Positions 35,845 through 45,698 of a stretch of 64,000 bases of DNA are shown in pieces. The stretch lies in assembly GCF_024448715.1 (NCBI RefSeq), contig NZ_JAMOHZ010000002.1, positions 558,001 to 622,000 of the forward strand. Direction: 5' to 3'. Position numbers and translations under genes: made by a program. Every line of letters begins with the position of its first letter. Position 1 is the stretch's first letter. The notes under the pieces were generated by a model. It did not search any database. It was not told the origin of the DNA and was given only the letters and a program-made list of their open reading frames with translations. Origin of the DNA: Stutzerimonas stutzeri (lineage in GTDB: Bacteria > Pseudomonadota > Gammaproteobacteria > Pseudomonadales > Pseudomonadaceae).

Positions 35845-37218
35845 ATGAGCGCGCCCCTGAAACTCGCCCTCGTCGGCCATACCAATGTCGGCAAGACCTC
35901 GCTACTGCGTACGCTGACCCGAGACGTCAGCTTTGGTGAGGTTTCGCACCGGCCAAGCACCACCCGTCACGTCGAAGGAGCACGACTTTCCGTCGATGGC
36001 GAGCCGTTGCTGGAGCTCTACGACACGCCTGGCCTGGAAGACGCCATCGCCCTGCTCGACCATCTCGAGCGAATCGAACGCCCCGGTGAACGCCTCGATG
36101 GTCCGGCGCGTACCGCACGGTTTCTCGACGGCAGCGAGGCGCGCCAGCGTTTCGAACAAGAAGCGAAGGTGCTGCGCCAGCTGCTCGCCAGCGACGCCGG
36201 GCTCTACGTGATCGACGCCCGCGAGCCGGTACTGGCCAAGTACAAGGACGAGCTGGCAGTGCTGGCCGGCTGCGGCAAACCGCTCTTGCCGGTGCTCAAC
36301 TTCGTCGCCCAGCCCGGTCACCGGGAGGACCAGTGGCGCGAGGCACTTGCGCGGCTGGGGCTGCATGCGCTGGTGCGCTTCGACAGCGTGGCGCCGCCGA
36401 TCGATGGCGAGCGCCGCCTGTATGAAAGCCTGGCGCTGCTACTGGAGCAGTCCCGCCCCAAGCTGCAACGTCTGATCGACGATCACGAAGCCCAGGCCGC
36501 TGCGCGCCTCAGCGAAGGCAACCGCCTGATCGCCGAATTGTTGGTGGATGTCGCCGCCTGCCGCCGCAGCGTCGCCGCCCAGCCCGAACTCGAGCGCGGC
36601 GCAATCCGCGAACTGCATGACGCCATCCGCGCCCGCGAGCAACGTTGTGTCGAAGCCTTGTTGCGTCTCTACGGCTTCCGCCCGCAGGACGCCGCAGCGG
36701 CCGACCTGCCATTGCTCGATGGCCGCTGGGGTGATGACTTGTTCAATCCCGAAACACTCAAGGAATTGGGTGTGAAGATCGGCGGCGGAATGGCCGCAGG
36801 CGCGGCAGCCGGGGCCGGTGTCGACCTGATGGTAGGCGGCATCACGCTCGGCGCCGCCGCGTTGCTCGGTGCCATCGCCGGCGGCGGTGCACAGACCGCG
36901 CGGCACTATGGAAATCGTCTGCTGGGCAAGCTCAAGGGTGAGCGCGAACTAACCGTCGATGATGCGGTGCTGCGCCTGCTCGCCCTGCGCCAGCGACAAT
37001 TGCTGGGCGCCCTTGCCGCGCGCGGGCATGCCGCGATGGACGCGATTCGCCTCGATGCGCCGGACGATAAAGCGTGGCGCGAGGGCAAGCTGCCCGAGGC
37101 GCTGCATCGTTGCCGTGCGCATCCGCAGTGGTCGTCGCTGAACCTCGGCGCACGCCTGGAGCAGGTCGAGCGGCAACAGCAACTGGCGGAACTGGTCATT
37201 AGCTTGCAGCGCAGCTAG
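35845..37218 (+). CDS. DUF3482 GTPase
   Basis: This 457-residue protein has an N-terminal TRAFAC-class GTPase domain: G1 loop GHTNVGKTS (residues 11-19), a G2-like threonine in RPSTTRHVEG and G3 DTPG (60-63). A canonical NKxD G4 is not seen; PVLNFV at about residue 150 may take its place. The C-terminal half is helical with a glycine/alanine-rich hydrophobic hairpin at about 312-353, which may insert in the membrane. It is paired with the DUF2868 protein. Function unknown; remodelling or transport control at the membrane is only a guess. Confidence 0.87.
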   Translation: MSAPLKLALVGHTNVGKTSLLRTLTRDVSFGEVSHRPSTTRHVEGARLSVDGEPLLELYDTPGLEDAIALLDHLERIERPGERLDGPARTARFLDGSEARQRFEQEAKVLRQLLASDAGLYVIDAREPVLAKYKDELAVLAGCGKPLLPVLNFVAQPGHREDQWREALARLGLHALVRFDSVAPPIDGERRLYESLALLLEQSRPKLQRLIDDHEAQAAARLSEGNRLIAELLVDVAACRRSVAAQPELERGAIRELHDAIRAREQRCVEALLRLYGFRPQDAAAADLPLLDGRWGDDLFNPETLKELGVKIGGGMAAGAAAGAGVDLMVGGITLGAAALLGAIAGGGAQTARHYGNRLLGKLKGERELTVDDAVLRLLALRQRQLLGALAARGHAAMDAIRLDAPDDKAWREGKLPEALHRCRAHPQWSSLNLGARLEQVERQQQLAELVISLQRS

Positions 37219-37257
37219 CAGGCTGCGGCGGGATTGGTACGGCGGCTGCAGAAACCC

Positions 37258-37421
37258 GTAGGGTGGGCTTTAGCAGGTAGGGTGGGCTTTAGCCCACCGA
37301 GCGCCGGTTGGCCGGCCGACACACTCCCGAGTGACTTCTGGTGGGCTGAAGCCCACCCTACAATGCTGCGATTCATCCTCCGTTCGGCAACCACAGGCTG
37401 TAGGGTGGGCTTCAGCCCACC
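37258..37421. repeat. Cluster of three complete and one truncated palindromes
   Basis: There is a truncated half at 37258-37275 and full copies at 37276-37299 (forward), 37339-37362 (reverse) and 37400-37421 (forward). The alternating orientation and spacing of about 85 bp are REPIN-like. The cluster fills the whole space between the DUF3482 gene and the convergent EamA gene. A further degenerate copy (37453-37467) lies inside the 3' end of the EamA gene. Confidence 0.88.
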
Positions 37422-37431
37422 GTTTCGCCAC

Positions 37432-38403
37432 TCACAGCGCCTCGCCCTTCCTCGACGGGCTGAAGTCTCCATCCGTTGCGGGCCGGCACTCGCTAATGAC
37501 CGCAACCGGCGCCGCCGAACGGCCGAGACGCAAGGTACCCAGCGCCGCCACCATGATCAGCAGTCCTCCTACCCAGCCCAACAGTTCCAACCGCTCGCCC
37601 AACCAGAGCCCGGCGATAATCGCGCCGAACAGCGGCTCAGACCCCATCAGCAGCGACACTCGCGTCGCGCTGGTACGGCCCAGCGCCAGGTTCTGCGCAT
37701 AGAGTGCGAACAGCGTAGCGAAGAACACCAGATACAACGTCGCCGCCCAGAACGTTGGGCTCTGCGGTAACGCCGGCAAACCACCAGGTAACGTGAAACC
37801 CAGTACCAGACAGCCCGTCGCGACAACACCACTCTGCACGGCCGTTAACGCCAACGGCGGTACCTGCATGTCGGCCGTCAGGCGTCGGGTCAGGCACACC
37901 AACAGCGCACGCAGCAGCGCCGCAGCCAACATCAGCCCATCGCCGAGATTGAGCGACAGGCTCGTACCGCCTGTCAGCAGCCAGACGCCGACCAGCGACA
38001 GTGCGCAGGCCGCGAACAATCGATTGCTCGGTCGCTGGCGCAGCATCGCCCACTCCACGAAAGGCGTGAACAGCACGCACAGACTGATAAGAAAGGCAGC
38101 GTTGCTGGCACTAGTGAGCATCACGCCCCAGGTCTCGCAGAGGAAGATCCCCAGCATCACCAGCCCCAGCGGCAATCCAGGCCGAACCGCTCGTTGGCCG
38201 TCACCGCGCAGCTGCGGCAACAACAAGATGAAGGTCAGGCCAAAGCGAATCGCCAGAAACCCCAGCACCGGATAGAACCACAGCGCCTGCTTGGCCACTG
38301 CGTAACTGCTGCCCCAGATGATCGCCACCATCAGCAGCATGGCGTCGGCCAGCCAGAGCTTGCGTCGCGCTACACCACGCCAATTTTGCATCGTGCCCAC
38401 CAT
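37432..38403 (-). CDS. EamA/DMT-family transporter
   Basis: The protein of about 323 residues (start 38403, MVGTMQNWRG; the ATG at 38391 is equally possible) has ten membrane helices and two EamA repeats (VAIIWGSSYAVAKQAL near the start; MGSEPLFGAIIAGLWLGERL in the second). It belongs to the drug/metabolite exporter superfamily. It diverges from a LysR gene, the usual arrangement for an inducible exporter. The hydrophilic C-terminal tail (DGDFSPSRKGEAL) is partly encoded by a degenerate palindrome copy. The longer ORF start overlaps the LysR gene and is rejected. Confidence 0.88.
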   Translation of the reverse strand: MVGTMQNWRGVARRKLWLADAMLLMVAIIWGSSYAVAKQALWFYPVLGFLAIRFGLTFILLLPQLRGDGQRAVRPGLPLGLVMLGIFLCETWGVMLTSASNAAFLISLCVLFTPFVEWAMLRQRPSNRLFAACALSLVGVWLLTGGTSLSLNLGDGLMLAAALLRALLVCLTRRLTADMQVPPLALTAVQSGVVATGCLVLGFTLPGGLPALPQSPTFWAATLYLVFFATLFALYAQNLALGRTSATRVSLLMGSEPLFGAIIAGLWLGERLELLGWVGGLLIMVAALGTLRLGRSAAPVAVISECRPATDGDFSPSRKGEAL

Positions 38404-38479
38404 CTCAACTGAACGAGCGGATTGTCCATTGATACGCTGAGGTCGATAATCCTGACATTCGGCAAAGGACTTGTTCGTT

Positions 38480-39394
38480 ATGGGAATAAATGACAAAACG
38501 GCACTGCTGCCCGGCATGGCCATTTTTGTGCGCGTGGTCGAGGCTGGCAGTTTTTCCGCTGCGGCCCGGCAGCTGGGCACGACCGCCTCGGCAGTGAGCC
38601 GTCAGGTGGCGCGGCTGGAGCAGCAGCTGTCGCTGCGATTGCTGGAGCGCACCACGCGCCAACTACGGCTGAACGAAGCCGGCAGCGAGTTCTATGTGCA
38701 TTGTCGGACGATGCTGGACGCCGCCGATCAGGCACTGGCCATCGGCGAACGGCTGATGAGTGGCCCGCGCGGACTGGTGCGTTTGAGCGTGCCCAAGGCC
38801 TACGGCAAGTTCGTCATCAGCCCATTGATGCCGGGCTTTCTGCGGCGTTACGCCGATGTCGACGTGCAGCTGCAAATCAGCGACCAGAGCCCGGATTTGA
38901 TCGAGGACGGTTTCGACCTGTTGATTCAGGTCACTAATCAGCCCCCGGATGGGCTCGCTGGCAAACCGTTGGGGCCAGTACGCCAGGTTCTTTGTGCGAG
39001 CCCGCAATACCTGCAAGAACACGGCACACCCCAGCACCCGCAGGAACTGCTCAGGCACAGCTGCCTATATCTCGGCGAACGTGCGGGCGACAACCGCTGG
39101 CATTTCAGTAACGGCGAGCAGCAGGAGGTGGTGACGGTGCGTGGTCGCTATATCAGCAACCACAGCGAGGCGCGGCTGGAAGCGGCGTTGGCCGACCTGG
39201 GTATCACCGTTTTGCCGCACTTCACTGCGGCGCAGGGGCTGGCGAAAGGAAGATTGCGCGAGGTGCTGCCGCAGTGGCGCTATACCGGTTCTTACCAGGG
39301 CGCGGCTTGGCTGTTGTGGCGGCAGAACCAGCATCTGCCGCCGAAGCAGCGGGTATTGATCGACTATCTAAGCGAGACGTTGGCGCCGCGCTGA
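38480..39394 (+). CDS. LysR-family transcriptional regulator
   Basis: This 304-residue regulator has an N-terminal winged helix (MAIFVRVVEAGSFSAAARQL, then SAVSRQVARLEQQLSLRLLERTTRQLRL) and a periplasmic-binding-like effector domain. The start is ATG at 38480, giving MGINDKTALLPG. It is divergent from the EamA exporter, with 76 bp between starts, and probably controls it. Effector unknown. Confidence 0.93.
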   Translation: MGINDKTALLPGMAIFVRVVEAGSFSAAARQLGTTASAVSRQVARLEQQLSLRLLERTTRQLRLNEAGSEFYVHCRTMLDAADQALAIGERLMSGPRGLVRLSVPKAYGKFVISPLMPGFLRRYADVDVQLQISDQSPDLIEDGFDLLIQVTNQPPDGLAGKPLGPVRQVLCASPQYLQEHGTPQHPQELLRHSCLYLGERAGDNRWHFSNGEQQEVVTVRGRYISNHSEARLEAALADLGITVLPHFTAAQGLAKGRLREVLPQWRYTGSYQGAAWLLWRQNQHLPPKQRVLIDYLSETLAPR

Positions 39395-39714
39395 CCGTCG
39401 TGCATAACTCAGTCATGCAGGGTGAAGCAGTTGTGGGTGGGTCGGACGGCGTTCTGCTTCAGCCCACCGATCGGCCTCGGGTGGCTTCTGGTGGGCTGAA
39501 GCCCACCCTACGGAGCTGAAGCGGAGCGCCGCCGGCCCACCCGACTAGACCGGGCTTTGGTAGGGTGGGCTTCAGCCCACCGGGTAACCGTTTGATTGGC
39601 CGCTCCGAGGCGGGTTCTGCTGCAGCGAAGGGCCTTCCGGTCGACCTATGGTTGCTGATCGCCGAACTCAGCGAGCCGCGACAGACTGCCTGAGCGGACG
39701 CCGACGCCTGACCA
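39395..39714. other. 320-bp repeat-rich region between lysR and phoU
   Basis: No gene is seen. It contains two complete palindromes (reverse 39489-39512, forward 39559-39582). A degenerate longer variant also appears around them at 39450-39476 and 39513-39545, of the form GCGTTCTGCTTCAGCCCACC. It separates the convergent lysR and phoU genes. Confidence 0.75.
39489..39582. repeat. REPIN-like inverted pair of palindromes
   Basis: A reverse copy at 39489-39512 and a forward copy at 39559-39582, both with the GGTGGGCTTCAGCCCACC core or its complement and a TAGG-type flank. They are 94 bp end to end, like the pairs at 29589 and 52152. Confidence 0.87.
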
Positions 39715-40440
39715 TCAATCGCGCTTGTTGGCGACTTCCTCGGCCATGCGCGTCAGCCCCAGATGACGCACGTCGGTGCCGCGCACCAGGTAGATCACCA
39801 GTTCGGCAATGTTGCGTGCGTGATCGCCGATCCGCTCCAGCGAGCGCAACACCCAGATCACACTGAGCACGCGGGAGATCGAGCGCGGGTCTTCCATCAT
39901 GTAGGTGACCAGCTCGCGCAGTGCGGTTTTGTATTCGCGGTCGACGGTCTTGTCGTATTGCGCCACCGACAATGCCAGTTCGGCATCGAAACGGGCGAAG
40001 GCATCCAGCGACTCCTGCACCATCTTGCGCACCTGATCGCCGATGTGACGAACCTCGACGTAGCCACGTGGCGACTCGCCGTCTTCGCACAGCTCGATGG
40101 CGCGGCGTGCAATTTTGGTGGCCTCGTCACCGATGCGCTCCAGATCGATCACTGATTTGGAAATGCTGATGATCAGGCGCAGATCGGACGCCGCCGGCTG
40201 ACGACGCGCGAGGATGCGAATGCATTCCTCGTCGATGTTGCGCTCCATGTGGTTGATCTGGTCATCCACTTCACGAACCTGCTGCGCCAGCCCGGAATCG
40301 GCCTCGATCAGCGCGGTGACCGCATCATTGACCTGCTTCTCCACCAGTCCGCCCATGGCCAGAAGATGGCTGCGCACCTCTTCCAGCTCGGCGTTGAACT
40401 GCTGGGAAATGTGTTGGGTATGGCTGTCTTTGCTGATCAT
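39715..40440 (-). CDS. phoU: PhoU, phosphate signalling regulator
   Basis: This 241-residue protein is made of two PhoU three-helix repeats. Metal-cluster motifs EAD.L and ERIGDEATKIARR are visible in the first and ERIGDHARNIAEL in the second. PhoU links the Pst transporter to the PhoR sensor so that Pho genes are off when phosphate is plentiful. It is the last gene of the pst cluster, separated from pstB by 174 nt containing a hairpin. Confidence 0.96.
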   Translation of the reverse strand: MISKDSHTQHISQQFNAELEEVRSHLLAMGGLVEKQVNDAVTALIEADSGLAQQVREVDDQINHMERNIDEECIRILARRQPAASDLRLIISISKSVIDLERIGDEATKIARRAIELCEDGESPRGYVEVRHIGDQVRKMVQESLDAFARFDAELALSVAQYDKTVDREYKTALRELVTYMMEDPRSISRVLSVIWVLRSLERIGDHARNIAELVIYLVRGTDVRHLGLTRMAEEVANKRD

Positions 40441-40544
40441 TTTTTCGCTCCGAGGAGGCTGCCGCTAGGCGGCGCTGGTGCGCAGCGCACCTGGAAATAG
40501 TCGAGTTAACGTTGAGGCCCTTGGGAAATTTTCACTGGCGCGGT

Positions 40545-40585
40545 GGGCGTGCGCTGACAGTACGAGTAGTACGGCAAGCGCGCCC
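40545..40585 (-). other. Imperfect hairpin between pstB and phoU
   Basis: GGGCGTGCGCT (40545-40555) pairs with AGCGCGCCC (40577-40585) with one bulged stretch, and an inner GTAC/GTAC stem closes a small loop. There is no T-tract, so it is more likely an mRNA stability or partial-attenuation element than a terminator. It sits in the otherwise featureless 174-nt gap. Confidence 0.45.
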
Positions 40586-40614
40586 GACAAAGCCAGAGGA
40601 GATTTCCCATGGCA

Positions 40615-41445
40615 TCAACCGTAGCGGCCGGTGATGTAGTCCTCTGTCTGTTTTTTCGCCGGATTGGTGAACAACGTATCGGTGTCGCCGTACTCGATCA
40701 GCTTGCCCATGTACATGAACGCGGTGTAGTCGGAGACGCGCGCGGCCTGCTGCATGTTGTGGGTGACGATGACGATGGTGTACTTGGCTTTCAATTCGTA
40801 GATCAGCTCTTCGACTTTTAGCGATGAAATCGGGTCGAGCGCCGAGCTCGGTTCGTCGAGCAACAGCACTTCGGGCTGTACGGCGATGGTTCGGGCGATG
40901 ACCAGACGCTGCTGCTGGCCGCCGGAGAGGCCGAGTGCGGACTCGTGCAGGCGGTCCTTGACCTCTTCCCACAGCGCCGCGCCCTTGAGCGCCCATTCGA
41001 CGGTCTCGTCGAGTACGCGTTTCTGCTTGATGCCCTGGATGCGCAGGCCATAAACCACGTTCTCGTAGATGCTCTTGGGGAACGGGTTGGGCTTCTGGAA
41101 GACCATGCCGACGCGACGGCGCAGGTCGGCAACGTCTTCGCCCTTGCGGTAGATGTTATGGCCATCGAGGTTGATCGCACCTTCGATGCGGCAGCCATCG
41201 ACCAGATCGTTCATCCGGTTGAAGCAGCGCAGCAGCGTGGACTTGCCGCAGCCGGACGGGCCGATGAAGGCCGTCACGCGTTGGCGCGGGATGTTCATAC
41301 TGACGTTGTGCAGCGCCTGCTTCTCACCGTAAAAGAGGCTCAGATCGGGCACTTCGATGGCCACGGCCTCGTTATCCAGGCTCAGCGCGCGCTTGTCACG
41401 ACCCAGCGCGGATATATCGATGGAATGCGTCTTTGCTTGTGACAT
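40615..41445 (-). CDS. pstB: PstB, phosphate ABC transporter ATPase
   Basis: This 276-residue ATPase has Walker [10 protein letters not shown] (residues 62-70), signature LSGGQQQRL, Walker [13 protein letters not shown] and the switch histidine in IVTHNMQQA. It powers high-affinity phosphate import through PstC/PstA. The 80-nt gap from pstA contains no evident promoter. Confidence 0.98.
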   Translation of the reverse strand: MSQAKTHSIDISALGRDKRALSLDNEAVAIEVPDLSLFYGEKQALHNVSMNIPRQRVTAFIGPSGCGKSTLLRCFNRMNDLVDGCRIEGAINLDGHNIYRKGEDVADLRRRVGMVFQKPNPFPKSIYENVVYGLRIQGIKQKRVLDETVEWALKGAALWEEVKDRLHESALGLSGGQQQRLVIARTIAVQPEVLLLDEPSSALDPISSLKVEELIYELKAKYTIVIVTHNMQQAARVSDYTAFMYMGKLIEYGDTDTLFTNPAKKQTEDYITGRYG

Positions 41446-41525
41446 GGAATGTCTCCGTATCGCTGAAGGCCAGAAGTGCGGGCGGCGAATCGTGCAGCGC
41501 CGGCCTCCAGCGTGTCTGTCGGCAG

Positions 41526-43235
41526 TTAATGATCAAGCGCTTTGTATTTTTCGCGCAGATGGTTACGAATGATGACCGCACTGAGGTTGAGCGTTGCGAT
41601 CACCAGCACCAGCAGAAACGCCGTCGCATACACCAATGGTCGTGCAGCCTCGACGTTGGGGCTCTGGAAGCCGACGTCGTAGATGTGAAAGCCCAGGTGC
41701 ATGATCTTCTGATCGAGGTGCAGATAGGGGTAGTTGCCGTTGAGCGGCAGGCTCGGTGCCAGCTTGACCACACCCACCAGCATCAGCGGCGCAACTTCAC
41801 CAGCCGCGCGCGCCACGGCGAGGATCAGACCAGTCATCATCGCCGGGCTGGCCATCGGCAGCACCACCTTCCACAGCGTCTCTGATTTGGTCGCACCGAG
41901 GGCCAGCGAGCCTTCGCGCAGGATTCGCGGAATCCGCGCCAGCCCTTCCTCGGTGGCGACGATCACCACCGGCAGGGTCAGGATCGCCAAGGTCAGCGAT
42001 GCCCACATCAGGCCCGGCGTACCGAACACCGGTGCCGGTGCCGCTTCTGGATAGAAGATGCGGTCGAGCGAGCCGCCCAGTACGTAGACGAAGAAGCCCA
42101 GGCCGAACACGCCGTAGACGATCGACGGCACGCCGGCGAGGTTGTTCACCGCAATGCGAATGATGCGGGTGAGCAGGCCCTGTTTGGCGTATTCACGCAG
42201 ATAGACCGCTGCGATTACGCCGAACGGAGTGACGATCACCGCCATGATCAGGGTCATCAGTACAGTGCCGAAGATGGCCGGGAAGATACCGCCTTCGGTA
42301 TTCGCCTCCCGCGGTTCGTCACTGACGAACTCCCAGACCTTGGCGAAGTAGAAACCTATTTTGTCGACCGCCGACATGGAATTCGGCCGGTAGGCGCGCA
42401 CGATCTTGCCGAGGCTGAGCTCCTTTTCCTGGCCGTCCATGGTGCGCATGGTGATGCTGTCGCGATTGAAACCCTCGTAGAGCGAGATCAACTCGCCTTC
42501 GAGCGACTTGTACTCGGCGTCCCACTCGGCGCGCTCGGCGTCGAGCTGGGCCTGGGCGGCCGCGTCGAGCTGACCGTCGAGCTCCAGCTTGCGGGTTTTC
42601 AGGCGTAGGCGCTCGAGGCCATAGTTGATGCGCCCGATGTCGACCTGCTCCAGCCGAGCGATCTGCGCATGCAGTTCATCGATGCGCTCTATGCGCTGCT
42701 GCAGCTCGGCCCAGGCTGCGTCACCTTCGGCGACCAGTTGGCCGCTTTCCTTGACGTTCAGCAGCTCGCCATAGAAGTTGCCCCACTCGCGACGCTCCAG
42801 CGCGACCAGATCGGCAGGCTTGCGCTGGTTGCTCAGCCATTCGCCGATGACCCAGGAGAAGTCCGCGCCATAGACCTCGCGGTTGCCCACTTTCAGCAAC
42901 TCGCGCGTCATGAACTCGCCGCCCTCGACATCCACCGGCAGGCCACTGGCGGCCAGACGAGCGCGGGGTACCTCTTCGGCCTGTACCACCTCACCGGCCA
43001 TTACTCGCGGCTCGGCACCGGGCACCTGATAATCAGCGACCACGATGTCGGCCGGCCAGAAATGCTCCAGCCCGCGCACGGCGATCACCGCCAGCAGGCC
43101 GAGGGTCATGATCACGGCGATGGAAACGGCGCCAGCGTTCATCCAGACCCAGGGGCTGCCGCTCTTGATCCAGGTTTTCAGCGAATCCTTTTTCACGGAT
43201 CGATACCTTTGTCGAAATCTTGTCGCAGCCGTCAC
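41526..43235 (-). CDS. pstA: PstA, phosphate ABC permease with long N-terminal insertion
   Basis: This 569-residue protein is about twice the length of E. coli PstA. The first membrane helix (about 33-54) is followed by a roughly 240-residue hydrophilic insertion with a predicted coiled coil (about 170-260; [19 protein letters not shown]). This corresponds to the extra N-terminal domain (DUF3333) of many proteobacterial PstA proteins. The permease core (about 310-560) has five helices and the EAA loop [20 protein letters not shown]. The extra part is probably periplasmic; its job is unknown. Confidence 0.95.
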   Translation of the reverse strand: MTAATRFRQRYRSVKKDSLKTWIKSGSPWVWMNAGAVSIAVIMTLGLLAVIAVRGLEHFWPADIVVADYQVPGAEPRVMAGEVVQAEEVPRARLAASGLPVDVEGGEFMTRELLKVGNREVYGADFSWVIGEWLSNQRKPADLVALERREWGNFYGELLNVKESGQLVAEGDAAWAELQQRIERIDELHAQIARLEQVDIGRINYGLERLRLKTRKLELDGQLDAAAQAQLDAERAEWDAEYKSLEGELISLYEGFNRDSITMRTMDGQEKELSLGKIVRAYRPNSMSAVDKIGFYFAKVWEFVSDEPREANTEGGIFPAIFGTVLMTLIMAVIVTPFGVIAAVYLREYAKQGLLTRIIRIAVNNLAGVPSIVYGVFGLGFFVYVLGGSLDRIFYPEAAPAPVFGTPGLMWASLTLAILTLPVVIVATEEGLARIPRILREGSLALGATKSETLWKVVLPMASPAMMTGLILAVARAAGEVAPLMLVGVVKLAPSLPLNGNYPYLHLDQKIMHLGFHIYDVGFQSPNVEAARPLVYATAFLLVLVIATLNLSAVIIRNHLREKYKALDH

Positions 43236-43279
43236 CAGCTGCGTCCTTGCACGCCCGCAGGCGTGCCTTTGTTACAGGC

Positions 43280-45556
43280 TTACAGGCTGGCGTACTTGCG
43301 GCGCAGGCGCTGGCGGATCAGCTCGGCCAGGGTGTTCATCACGAAGGTGAACATCAGCAGCACCATCGCGGCGAGGAACAGCACGCGGTAGTGGGTGCTG
43401 CCCACTTCCGACTCGGGCATTTCCACCGCGACGTTGGCCGCCAGGGTGCGCATGCCTTCGAAGATGTTGGCTTCCATGATCGGCGTATTGCCGGTGGCCA
43501 TCAGCACGATCATGGTTTCGCCCACCGCACGGCCCATGCCGATCATCAGCGCCGAGAAGATGCCGGGGCTGGCGGTCAGCAGCACCACGCGAGTGAGCGT
43601 CTGCCATGGCGTCGCACCGAGCGCCAGCGAACCCAGGGTGAGGCTCTTGGGCACGCTGAACACGGCGTCTTCGGCGATCGAATAGATCGTCGGGATCACT
43701 GCGAAGCCCATCGCCAGACCAATTACCAGAGCGTTGCGCTGATCGAACGGAATGCCCATGTCGTTGGACAGCCACAGGCGCATGTCACCGCCGAAGAACC
43801 AGTTCTCCAGATGACCGCTGACAGCCAGGGAGCCCCAGCCCACCGCCAATATCACCGGAATCAGCAGCACCGCTTCCCAGCCATCCGGCACGCTCAGGCG
43901 GACGTTTTCCGGCAGACGGCTCCATAACCAGCCCGCCAGCAGGATGCCGATCGGTGTGAGCAGCAACAGGCTGAAGATGCCGGGGAGGTGGTTTTCCAGA
44001 TAGGGGGCGAGAAACAGCCCGGCGAAGAAACCAAGGATTACCGTCGGCAGCGCTTCCATCAGCTCGATCACCGGCTTGACCTTGCGGCGCAGCGCCGGGG
44101 CCATGAAATAGGCGGTGTAAAAGGCCGCGCAGATAGCCAGCGGCGCCGCCAGCAGCATGGCGTAGAAGGCTGCTTTGAGGGTACCGAAGGCCAGCGGTGA
44201 CAGGCTCAGCTTGGGCTCGAAGTCGCCGGTGGCGGAGGTCGACTGCCACACATAGTCAGGCTCCGGATAGTTCTCGTACCAGACCTTGCCCCACAGCGCG
44301 CCCCAGGAAATTTCCGGGTGCGGGTTGTCGATCACGAAGCGCTGCAGCTGATCACCCGACTCCACCAGCAGGCGTGTGGCCCGCGGCGACAGGGCGGCAA
44401 CTGCCGCGCCATCGGCGACCTGCTCTGTCAACAGAGTGCGGTGCGCGGTGCTGTGAAAAATCCCGAGGGTACCGGCGCCATCGAGGGCGAGAAAACCTTT
44501 GCGGCGCTCTTCGGGAATGATCTGGGTAATCGGCTGGCCGTCCAGTTGGAAGTTGCGCACGTTCTTCAGTTCGGACTGACCATCGTCGCCACGCACCATG
44601 AACCATTGACCGATGCCACCGGCCGAATCGCCGACCATCAGCGAGATGCCCCCGAGCAGCGATGCGACTGTGGTGATTTCGCCCTTGCCATTGAGCAGCT
44701 TGTAGCGGCCGTTGAGCTGTTTGCGGCGCAGATCGAACACATCGACACTGGCGCGGCCGCTCACAGCGAACAGCCACATATGGCGCGGATCGATGCGCAG
44801 CGCCTTGATCGGCTCGGAGAGTTGCGGCAGATCCAGACGTTCCTGCTCCAGGCTGGTTTCGCCTGTCATCAGGTTTTCAGTAGCGGATATCTTCAGCGCC
44901 TGTAGCGCTCCATCGGTAGCGCCAGCGACCATCAACGTGTCGCCATTCAAGCTGACCGCAGCGTGAGCGATCGGACGCCCCTGTGGATCAAGCTGCAGCG
45001 GCTCCTGGCCAAACGGATAGTCCAGCTGTGGCGTGATGGTTTTCTTGCCGTTCGGGTAGCTGATTTTGTAGTTGTGCTCGGCGACCAGTACCTGGCCGTT
45101 GTCCAGGCCGAGTACGAAGCGGCGGTTACCCGGGGTGTCCTGACCGATCGACACGATACGGCTGCCGGCAGGCAGTGGCAGCTCGATGTCGCGCAGAGAT
45201 TCGCCGGTCTGGACGCTGAAGAAGCGCACCTGGCCATCGCTGCCGAGGCGCATCGCGACCTGATTCTGCTCTTCCATCGCCAGCAACAGCGGCTCGCCAG
45301 CATCGGCCAGCCAGGCCGGCTGCTGCGCGTCGCGCGCCTCCAGCTCAGCCCCCTGAAACATGGGCAGGACGACCTGGGCGAGGTAGAAGAAAATGAGGGT
45401 GATCGCGCCGAGCACGGCGAGGCCACCGATGGAGACATACCAACGCGCCAGGTTGTCTTTCAGCGCGCGGATACGGCGCTTGCGTTGCAGAGCCGGTGTA
45501 TTGAAGTCCAGCCGTTGCACATCGGAATTCGCGCTCATGGTCTCTATATCGTTCAT
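43280..45556 (-). CDS. pstC: PstC, phosphate ABC permease with large beta-rich insertion
   Basis: This 758-residue protein is much longer than E. coli PstC (319). The first helix (about 35-60) is followed by about 400 residues of beta-rich sequence resembling propeller blades (for example LSEPIKALRIDPRHMWLFAV and GRASVDVFDLRRKQLNGRY). The permease core (about 465-755) has six helices and the EAA-type loop [19 protein letters not shown]. Such large PstC proteins occur in Pseudomonas and relatives. A good Pho box lies 110-127 bp before the start, so the gene can be induced separately from pstS. Confidence 0.95.
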   Translation of the reverse strand: MNDIETMSANSDVQRLDFNTPALQRKRRIRALKDNLARWYVSIGGLAVLGAITLIFFYLAQVVLPMFQGAELEARDAQQPAWLADAGEPLLLAMEEQNQVAMRLGSDGQVRFFSVQTGESLRDIELPLPAGSRIVSIGQDTPGNRRFVLGLDNGQVLVAEHNYKISYPNGKKTITPQLDYPFGQEPLQLDPQGRPIAHAAVSLNGDTLMVAGATDGALQALKISATENLMTGETSLEQERLDLPQLSEPIKALRIDPRHMWLFAVSGRASVDVFDLRRKQLNGRYKLLNGKGEITTVASLLGGISLMVGDSAGGIGQWFMVRGDDGQSELKNVRNFQLDGQPITQIIPEERRKGFLALDGAGTLGIFHSTAHRTLLTEQVADGAAVAALSPRATRLLVESGDQLQRFVIDNPHPEISWGALWGKVWYENYPEPDYVWQSTSATGDFEPKLSLSPLAFGTLKAAFYAMLLAAPLAICAAFYTAYFMAPALRRKVKPVIELMEALPTVILGFFAGLFLAPYLENHLPGIFSLLLLTPIGILLAGWLWSRLPENVRLSVPDGWEAVLLIPVILAVGWGSLAVSGHLENWFFGGDMRLWLSNDMGIPFDQRNALVIGLAMGFAVIPTIYSIAEDAVFSVPKSLTLGSLALGATPWQTLTRVVLLTASPGIFSALMIGMGRAVGETMIVLMATGNTPIMEANIFEGMRTLAANVAVEMPESEVGSTHYRVLFLAAMVLLMFTFVMNTLAELIRQRLRRKYASL

Positions 45557-45665
45557 GCGAAGGTCCTGGCCGTTCAGGCCGCTGAAACTGCTGCGCTCAG
45601 TTGGGCGCGAGTCGTTTTCCGCTGGCTGCTGATGGCCGGTCGGGCGCCTAATCTAATCAAGCTGT

Positions 45666-45683
45666 GTGACAGAAAAATTACAG
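45666..45683 (-). promoter_or_regulatory. Pho box upstream of pstC
   Basis: Read toward pstC, the site is CTGTAATTTTTCTGTCAC, matching the PhoB consensus CTGTCAT-N4-CTGTCAT at 12 of 14 positions with the exact 11-bp period. It lies in the pstS-pstC gap, so pstC-pstA-pstB-phoU may have its own PhoB-activated promoter. Confidence 0.75.
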
Positions 45684-45698
45684 CAGGATGACGCGACG

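Noticed and set aside
38404-38580. Longer EamA start at 38580
   Set aside because: It overlaps the LysR coding region by about 100 bp and the added residues are hydrophilic, not a transporter N-terminus.
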